This document shows positions 4,957 to 8,718 of a DNA stretch of 8,718 nt, piece after piece. The translations under genes and the position numbers were made by a program. This DNA comes from Candidatus Pacearchaeota archaeon (GTDB taxonomy: Archaea > Nanobdellota > Nanobdellia > Pacearchaeales > GW2011-AR1), in NCBI GenBank assembly GCA_002687255.1, contig NYZR01000023.1:1685-10402 (forward strand), read 5' to 3'. How positions within the stretch are numbered: position 1 is the first letter of the stretch; each line of letters begins with the position of its first letter. The notes beneath the pieces are model-generated. The model made no database searches and was not told the DNA's origin. It was given only the letters and a program-made list of their open reading frames with translations.

Positions 4957-5885
4957 ATAAACGAGGTCTAGAAATGGGATTCGCATGGCTGTTCGCCATT
5001 ATTGTTGGGGCTGTGATCTTGTTTCTGGCTGTGTATGGAACGACGCAGTTTATCGATACTAGTAGGGATGTTAGTGATTCTCAGATTGGGGCGGAATTGC
5101 AGGTCTTGTTGGAACCTTTAGCTTTGGGATTGGAGGATGGGAAGATGGCTCGGTTGGAGATGCCTCTTCGGACGAGGATTTTTACGACGTGTAATGAGAT
5201 CGGGACGTTCGGGCAACAGTTGGTTGCGGTGGCTACGCAGTCTGGTGTCGGAACGCAGTGGCAGAAGCCTGGTGTTGCCAGTCCGAGTTATCATCAGTAT
5301 TTCTTCCATGAGGTTCCTGCTGAGGGGAAGGAGTTTGTTGTTTTGTCGAAAGGGTTCGATCTTGGGTTTAAGATTGCAGATGTGATGACTATCTGGCCGG
5401 CTGAAGAGAAGTATTGTTGGGTGAATCCCCCTAGTGATTTGGAGGCTGAGTTGGAGGCGTTGAATCCTGGAAATATTGATACGGTTGTTAGTACTGAGGC
5501 GTGTGCTGTTGGTTCTACTTCAGTCTGTTTTACTTCTTCTGATTGTGATGTGGATGTTTCTGTTGTGTCGCAGAGTGTGACTAAGGATGGAGAGACCGTG
5601 TTTTATGATAAAGGGTTGGTGTGGGCCGCTATTTTCTCGGATGCTGATTTGTATGAATGTCAGGTTCGTCGTTTAGGGCGGCGGGGGGCTGAGCTTGCTT
5701 TGTTGCATGTTGCTAAGTCTGAGTTGCAGAGTTCGAGGGGGTGTTCTACTAATTTGGAGGGGAGTTTAGGTGTTTTGGCCGATAGTGCTCGGTCTTTGTC
5801 TGGGTCTGAAGGGTTGGCTGGTTTGAGGGTGCAGGCTGATGATTTGGAAAGGAGGAATGACCTTTTGGGTTGTGGGTTGTTTTAA
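4953..5885 (+). CDS. Single-pass membrane protein with cysteine-containing extracellular domain
   Basis: The 310-residue protein begins MNKRG, then one hydrophobic helix (about 10-30, FAWLFAIIVGAVILFLAVYG), and a long outward-facing region with eight cysteines (80, 155, 184, 192, 198, 236, 264, 307), an even number suited to disulfides. The N-terminus recalls class III/type IV pilin-like leaders (KRG before the helix), but Glu is at +2 after Gly rather than the usual +5, so prepilin processing is uncertain. Proteins of this design, including the CNEIGTFGQQ-like stretch (80-89), are, to my knowledge, frequent in Woesearchaeota/Pacearchaeota-type genomes, with unknown function. It is the last gene of the ATGA-linked operon. 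Its stop shares TTAA with the stop of the convergent TrmB-like gene. Confidence 0.85.
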   Translation: MNKRGLEMGFAWLFAIIVGAVILFLAVYGTTQFIDTSRDVSDSQIGAELQVLLEPLALGLEDGKMARLEMPLRTRIFTTCNEIGTFGQQLVAVATQSGVGTQWQKPGVASPSYHQYFFHEVPAEGKEFVVLSKGFDLGFKIADVMTIWPAEEKYCWVNPPSDLEAELEALNPGNIDTVVSTEACAVGSTSVCFTSSDCDVDVSVVSQSVTKDGETVFYDKGLVWAAIFSDADLYECQVRRLGRRGAELALLHVAKSELQSSRGCSTNLEGSLGVLADSARSLSGSEGLAGLRVQADDLERRNDLLGCGLF

Positions 5886-6613
5886 TGTGCGAGTTTCCAG
5901 AGTGAGTTGAAGAAAGAGGTGAATGATTGTGCTACTTTTTTATTGTGGATGACGATGACGCTTGGCTGATCCCAGTCGTAGATCATTACTGTGTTGCCGA
6001 AAATTCCCAGAGGTGTTGGACTTATGGACCCTAATAGTTTTTCCTGTAATAGTTTTGTTTTTTGATATTCTTTCATTGAATCCTTGTCTGCGAGGATCAT
6101 TTTACAATCGATTTTTCTTTTGATTCTTTCCTTGTGCCAGTGTTTCCATAGATTGTTCCATTGGGTGCTTCTTTTTGTTGAGACCCCGAGGGCGAGCCAT
6201 TCTTTATCTTGCTCTTTTTCTAGTGTCTCGAAGATTGCTGTTTTCACTCCTTCGAATCCTTCGTAGACGAGGGTGTGGCCTTCTTCTGATGTGGTGGGGG
6301 CAATTATATTGAGTTGAGGGATGAGTTTTTCTGCTTCTTTTTCCTGTTCTTCAAACTCTTTTTTCTTTCTTTCTACATAGTCTTTGATTTTCTCCGGGTG
6401 TGCAGCTTGAAAGTATTTCACGTTGTTTTTTAGAGAGGAGGAGACAAGACCTTTTTCTATGAGTTTGTCTAGAATTTCATAGATTTTCCCGCTGGAGATG
6501 TTTGCTTCTTTTACTAATGGGCCTGTTGAGGAGAACCCTGTGCGGAGGAGGGCGAGGTAAGTGAGTGCTTCTGATTTTGTGAGGCCGATTGCTTCGAGTG
6601 CTTGTGTTTGCAT
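5882..6613 (-). CDS. TrmB-family transcriptional regulator
   Basis: The 243-residue protein has a winged-helix domain (about 1-78: LTKSEALTYLALLRTG, ISSGKIYEILDKLIEKGLV, then the wing up to HPEKI), a charged coiled-coil linker (about 79-102) for dimerisation, and a PLD-like C-terminal domain (about 112-243, with YEGFEGVK, HKERIKRK and VIVIHNKKVAQSF). In the TrmB family this C-terminal part is a ligand-sensing domain without phospholipase activity; sugars are ligands in characterised members, but the ligand here is unknown. Residue order and length fit the family. It diverges from the 6707 gene. A GGAGTA/TACTCC repeat overlaps its own TATA box, so autoregulation and control of the divergent gene are likely. 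Its TATA box is centred 25.5 nt from the ATG, predicting a leaderless mRNA. Confidence 0.93.
   Translation of the reverse strand: MQTQALEAIGLTKSEALTYLALLRTGFSSTGPLVKEANISSGKIYEILDKLIEKGLVSSSLKNNVKYFQAAHPEKIKDYVERKKKEFEEQEKEAEKLIPQLNIIAPTTSEEGHTLVYEGFEGVKTAIFETLEKEQDKEWLALGVSTKRSTQWNNLWKHWHKERIKRKIDCKMILADKDSMKEYQKTKLLQEKLLGSISPTPLGIFGNTVMIYDWDQPSVIVIHNKKVAQSFTSFFNSLWKLAH
5936..5941 (+). terminator. T-tract, possible terminator of the four-gene operon
   Basis: A run of six T lies about 50 nt after the operon stop codon, within the 3' end of the convergent regulator gene. Archaeal termination at U-tracts makes it a candidate, but nothing else supports it. Confidence 0.25.
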
Positions 6614-6630
6614 GGGTTTTTTAGGGGGTT

Positions 6631-6657
6631 GGAGTATTTAGATGTTTTTATTACTCC
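6631..6657. promoter_or_regulatory. Inverted repeat GGAGTA-N15-TACTCC, candidate TrmB-type operator
   Basis: The arms at 6631-6636 and 6652-6657 are perfect complements. The left arm overlaps the regulator's TATA box by two bases. A third related half-site, GGAGATA, lies at 6671-6677, directly against the TATA box of the divergent gene. TACT and GAGTA half-sites recall the motif reported for a haloarchaeal TrmB, as I remember it, though here order and spacing differ. Binding by the adjacent TrmB-like protein is inferred. Confidence 0.5.
6635..6642 (-). promoter_or_regulatory. TATA box (TCTAAATA) of the TrmB-like gene
   Basis: On the minus strand this reads TCTAAATA, with its centre 25.5 nt before the A of the start codon at 6613. 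This matches the leaderless spacing seen at the other promoters of the window. Confidence 0.55.
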
Positions 6658-6677
6658 ATACTAGGTGGTAGGAGATA

Positions 6678-6685
6678 CTTATAAT
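6678..6685 (+). promoter_or_regulatory. TATA box (CTTATAAT) of the 6707 gene
   Basis: CTTATAAT is centred 25.5 nt before the ATG at 6707. This decides that start over the in-frame GTG at 6665, which lies upstream of the box. Confidence 0.5.
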
Positions 6686-6706
6686 GGTGCTCGTTATTAC
6701 TTGAGC

Positions 6707-7342
6707 ATGGCAAAAACGCCTAGGAAAACGAACATGGAAAACGAAACAATAGAACCGATGACACGCCAACGATGGCAAGCATGGCTTGACCTAGCCAACC
6801 TTGGAAAGGAAAGTTGGATACAGCCAGGGCTTAATGGTAATGCTTCTGCTCTGGAATCTCTTGATGATTGTTCTAACAAATATATTGAGCATAATTTGGA
6901 TTGGACTCCAGGGAAGCCAAGCAAGGTCTTGACCTGGAGAATGGATTTTGAGAAACCGAATTACTTTTTCGAGAAGTCTGGCAGATTGCTCTTGCCATTC
7001 ATGGGAGAGTGTAGTTTGACAGGAAAGTCTCTTCGAGAGGGAGCGAAGCTTCGTTATCATACCTATACTGTGTTTAGCGATAGATTTCCCACCTCTTGTG
7101 TTTTTGATCACTGGGATTCTGAACATTCTGATCCAGACTATGCATTGCGTCACTGGTTTGGGAACGACCAACACGAAGAAGGTTTGTCTCTTTTGACTAC
7201 CTCCCCTTATGGCTTTAAGGATGCCTTGAAGAAACATATTGTGCAGTATTCTGAATTGAGAAAGGGTGTGCTTGATAGGCGTGTTGATGCGACTGATGAA
7301 GAACAGAAGAACGTGGTTGGTTGTTTTAGGCCGTATGAGTAG
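6707..7342 (+). CDS. Unrecognised 211-aa soluble protein, divergent from the TrmB-like gene
   Basis: I do not recognise this family. It has no membrane segment or signal peptide. It begins with a basic, Thr/Asn-rich stretch, then a Trp-rich region (RQRWQAWLDLANLGKESW), a central part with KLRYHTYTVF and the acidic, His-rich segment DHWDSEHSDPDYALRHWFGNDQHEE, and a C-terminal helical, charged end. The clustered His/Asp/Trp could bind metal or form an active site, but no known motif is complete. The frame is open further upstream to a GTG at 6665. The ATG at 6707 is preferred because a TATA box is centred 25.5 nt before it; an ATG at 6734 is a second possibility. Its promoter is shared with the divergent TrmB-like regulator, which may control it. 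Confidence 0.7.
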   Translation: MAKTPRKTNMENETIEPMTRQRWQAWLDLANLGKESWIQPGLNGNASALESLDDCSNKYIEHNLDWTPGKPSKVLTWRMDFEKPNYFFEKSGRLLLPFMGECSLTGKSLREGAKLRYHTYTVFSDRFPTSCVFDHWDSEHSDPDYALRHWFGNDQHEEGLSLLTTSPYGFKDALKKHIVQYSELRKGVLDRRVDATDEEQKNVVGCFRPYE

Positions 7343-7344
7343 AT

Positions 7345-7352
7345 TTTAAATA
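7345..7352 (+). promoter_or_regulatory. TATA box (TTTAAATA) of the methyltransferase/kinase operon
   Basis: The consensus octamer lies 3 bp after the stop of the preceding gene. It predicts transcription starting near 7374, after the in-frame TTG/ATG at 7365/7368 and 15 nt before the ATG at 7389. Confidence 0.55.
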
Positions 7353-7380
7353 CGTCCTTGATGTTTGATGTTTAGGAGAA

Positions 7381-7384
7381 GAGG
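7381..7384 (+). promoter_or_regulatory. Ribosome binding site (GAGG) deciding the 7389 start
   Basis: GAGG lies 4 nt before the ATG at 7389 and within the predicted short leader. The upstream in-frame TTG at 7365 and ATG at 7368 have no such site and precede the predicted transcription start. Confidence 0.5.
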
Positions 7385-7388
7385 AAAC

Positions 7389-8150
7389 ATGACATATCGC
7401 AGATATTCCAAGTATTCTATAGAGAACCCTAGAGTCTGGGCCATTGGTCAAGATAAGGATGCCCCCTTAGAAGTTCCTCAATTGATACAATTGTTGAAGA
7501 ATTATGGAATAAGGAAGGGGAATTTACTTGACATGGGGTGTGGGGTGGGAAGCCATGTGTATGAATTTTCAAAAAAAGGATTTGAAGCGAGGGGTGAGGA
7601 TGCTGATCCGGCTAAGATTACCTTTGCTCAAGAAAGATGGCCCGAGCTTGATTTTGGTGTGGGAGATATGCGAAAGCTTGATGCAGTAAAAAGGTATGGT
7701 GCAATCTTGTGTATTAATAGCATTCTAGTATTTAATGAAACAAATCAAGAAGTGTTGCAGACCCTGAAGAATTTTCATAGGGCACTAAAAAAGAAGGGGT
7801 TGCTTATCGTTGAAATGAGTAATCCATTTCATTATATTAAGGATAAATCTTTTAAGGAGACATTTGTAGATCGTGGCAAGGATCGAAGGGCTTTTGGTTT
7901 GAAGGTGGATTATGAAGAAGATGTTAATCCCGATAGACAGACGATGATCAGCAAGAGGACCTTCTATCGGTTAGATAATGAAAAGAAGGTTGGTGTTTTT
8001 AGGAAAGAGACTCGGATGTTCTTTCCCCAGGAGCTGCAGTTCTTTTTGGAGCAAGCTGGCTTTTCTGTTGAAGGGATCTTTGGTGGGATCGGTGGGAGGA
8101 AAGGGTTAAGAGGGGCTAGGCGAATATTGGCTGTTGGGAGGAAGAAATGA
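7389..8150 (+). CDS. Class I SAM-dependent methyltransferase
   Basis: The 253-residue protein has motif I LLDMGCGVGSHV (46-57), acidic Glu70 at the end of strand 2, GDMRKLD (92-98) with Asp93 near the adenine site, AILCINSILVFN (105-116) as motif IV, and LLIVEMSNPF (138-147). The C-terminal FFPQELQFFLEQAGFSVEGIFG (211-232) is the usual closing helix and strand of small-molecule-type methyltransferases. The substrate is unknown. The start is the ATG with a GAGG site; an in-frame TTG at 7365 would add eight residues but lies upstream of the predicted transcript start. The kinase-like gene follows by 25 nt, so both are likely co-transcribed. It shares only the general fold with the other methyltransferase of the window and lacks that protein's extra N-terminal domain. 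Confidence 0.9.
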   Translation: MTYRRYSKYSIENPRVWAIGQDKDAPLEVPQLIQLLKNYGIRKGNLLDMGCGVGSHVYEFSKKGFEARGEDADPAKITFAQERWPELDFGVGDMRKLDAVKRYGAILCINSILVFNETNQEVLQTLKNFHRALKKKGLLIVEMSNPFHYIKDKSFKETFVDRGKDRRAFGLKVDYEEDVNPDRQTMISKRTFYRLDNEKKVGVFRKETRMFFPQELQFFLEQAGFSVEGIFGGIGGRKGLRGARRILAVGRKK

Positions 8151-8175
8151 TGGTGAAAACAAGGGGATTGGAATC

Positions 8176-8691
8176 ATGCCTAAGATAGCACTCTTAAGAG
8201 GGGGTGCCGCTAGTGGGAAGTCCACTGCTTTTGAGGGTTTGCGGAAGAGTGGGAGGTTAAAGGGGTGGGCGTTTATCGATCACCCTTGGCTTAAGGAGGG
8301 ATTTAAGGGAATGAAAGATAAGAGAGAGTTGCAGAAGAAGGCACTGTTCGGTTTGATGAAGCCGCTCATGAAAGAAAAGAAGAATATTATCCTTGAAGAG
8401 ATGTCTGCTCAGACGGTCAGGAAACAAGTTGGATATTATGTTAGGAAATATGGATATACGTTTGTTGTTTTCCAGTTTGAGGTTGCTTCCGGGGCGTTTG
8501 ATAGGAATTTGGCGAGGGTTCGGAAGGGGGACAAGATACATAAAAAGACGATGACGAGGAAGTTTGTTGATGAGAGTCATGCAGATCATCAGAGGAAAGT
8601 TGACAGAGAAGGGATTGTTGTTAATACTAGTGAGATGGGGAAGAAGAAGGTTGTGGGAGTTATTTTGAAGGGGTTGGGGGTGCGGGGATGA
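8176..8691 (+). CDS. P-loop kinase-like protein (AAA_33 / small-molecule kinase type)
   Basis: The 171-residue protein begins with a strand and Walker A loop GGAASGKST (9-17) right after MPKIALLR, the usual layout of adenylate-kinase-like and AAA_33 or zeta-toxin-like enzymes. WAFIDHPWLK (31-40) with Asp35 sits where the substrate-binding DxD/DxP segment lies. NIILEEM (70-76) is the Walker-B-like strand. RVRKGDKIHKKTMTRKF (114-130) is the basic lid that closes over ATP. It likely moves phosphate from ATP to a small molecule or nucleotide; a zeta-toxin role is possible but unsupported. The ATG at 8176 is chosen because it directly precedes the P-loop strand; the frame stays open back to a TTG at 8134 inside the methyltransferase gene. 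It ends in an ATGA overlap with the next gene. Confidence 0.88.
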   Translation: MPKIALLRGGAASGKSTAFEGLRKSGRLKGWAFIDHPWLKEGFKGMKDKRELQKKALFGLMKPLMKEKKNIILEEMSAQTVRKQVGYYVRKYGYTFVVFQFEVASGAFDRNLARVRKGDKIHKKTMTRKFVDESHADHQRKVDREGIVVNTSEMGKKKVVGVILKGLGVRG

Positions 8692-8718
8692 GCCAGGAAA
8701 AATACACCTACAAGAAAT
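8688..8718 (+). CDS. Start of an ATGA-coupled gene running off the right edge
   Basis: An ATG at 8688 overlaps the TGA of the kinase-like gene by 4 nt and is preceded by the strong G-rich sequence GGGG at 8684-8687. Ten codons, beginning MSQEKYTY, are visible before the window ends. The overlap style is the same as in the central operon, which supports a real start. Nothing can be said of function. Confidence 0.5.
   Translation, partial: MSQEKYTYKK

Noticed and set aside
3931..4986. A long (351-codon) open frame on the minus strand opposite the methyltransferase
   Set aside because: It is antisense to a clear methyltransferase with intact motifs. Its product has no recognisable domain and odd composition, so it is a shadow of the real gene.
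6665..6706. GTG start for the unknown 211-residue protein
   Set aside because: The TATA box at 6678-6685 lies downstream of this codon and is spaced for the ATG at 6707.
6791..7237. Minus-strand open frame opposite the 211-residue unknown protein
   Set aside because: The plus-strand frame is longer, spans this one entirely, and has a well-spaced TATA box. The antisense frame has no promoter that I can see.
8134..8175. Upstream TTG start of the kinase-like gene
   Set aside because: It would add 14 residues that lie inside the preceding gene and before the P-loop strand; the ATG at 8176 gives the normal N-terminus of the family.

Overview
The window reads as a stretch of genome from a small-genome archaeon, most likely of the DPANN group (Woesearchaeota/Pacearchaeota-like). 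This is inferred from gene content and promoter structure, not from a marker gene. The supporting signs are a TrmB-family regulator, an archaeal RelE-type toxin pair, a winged-helix/MNT plus HEPN pair, and a single-pass membrane protein starting 'MNKRG' of a kind common in those genomes. Promoters are archaeal: AT-rich TATA octamers centred 25.5 nt from several start codons, so these transcripts are probably leaderless. Genes are tightly packed, and many overlap by the 4 nt ATGA. I see no tRNA, rRNA, CRISPR array or transposase.

Left part (1-1283): the zinc-finger-like tail of a gene entering from the left (1-57); a ribbon-helix-helix protein (145-285) coupled by ATGA to an unrecognised 120-residue protein (282-644); and, facing it, a two-helix membrane protein whose soluble tail looks RelE-like (648-1202, minus). 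The membrane gene and the MFS transporter are divergent and share a pair of matching leaderless promoters.

Middle (1284-3089): an MFS transporter (1284-2480) whose 3' end directly abuts a RelE/RelB-like toxin-antitoxin pair on the minus strand (2481-2951). A 25-bp near-perfect copy of the transporter's 3' end reappears at 3010-3034, just beyond the antitoxin promoter, so the pair is bracketed by direct repeats like an inserted cassette. The antitoxin promoter carries three TTATAG repeats spaced exactly 11 bp.

Central operon (3090-5885): four genes chained by ATGA overlaps: winged-helix/MNT nucleotidyltransferase, HEPN protein, SAM methyltransferase with an unassigned helical N-terminal domain, and a membrane-anchored, cysteine-containing surface-type protein. 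Its promoter has three GGACAG boxes spaced exactly 20 bp, the first inside the palindrome GACAGCTGTC. This is the best candidate for a less-described system: an MNT/HEPN toxin-antitoxin-like pair with a coupled methyltransferase and membrane protein.

Right part (5882-8718): a TrmB-like regulator (minus) converges on the operon and diverges from an unrecognised 211-residue protein (6707-7342). The shared promoter has GGAGTA/TACTCC inverted half-sites over the regulator's TATA box. A second operon follows: a SAM methyltransferase (7389-8150), a P-loop kinase-like protein (8176-8691), and the first codons of another ATGA-coupled gene running off the right edge.
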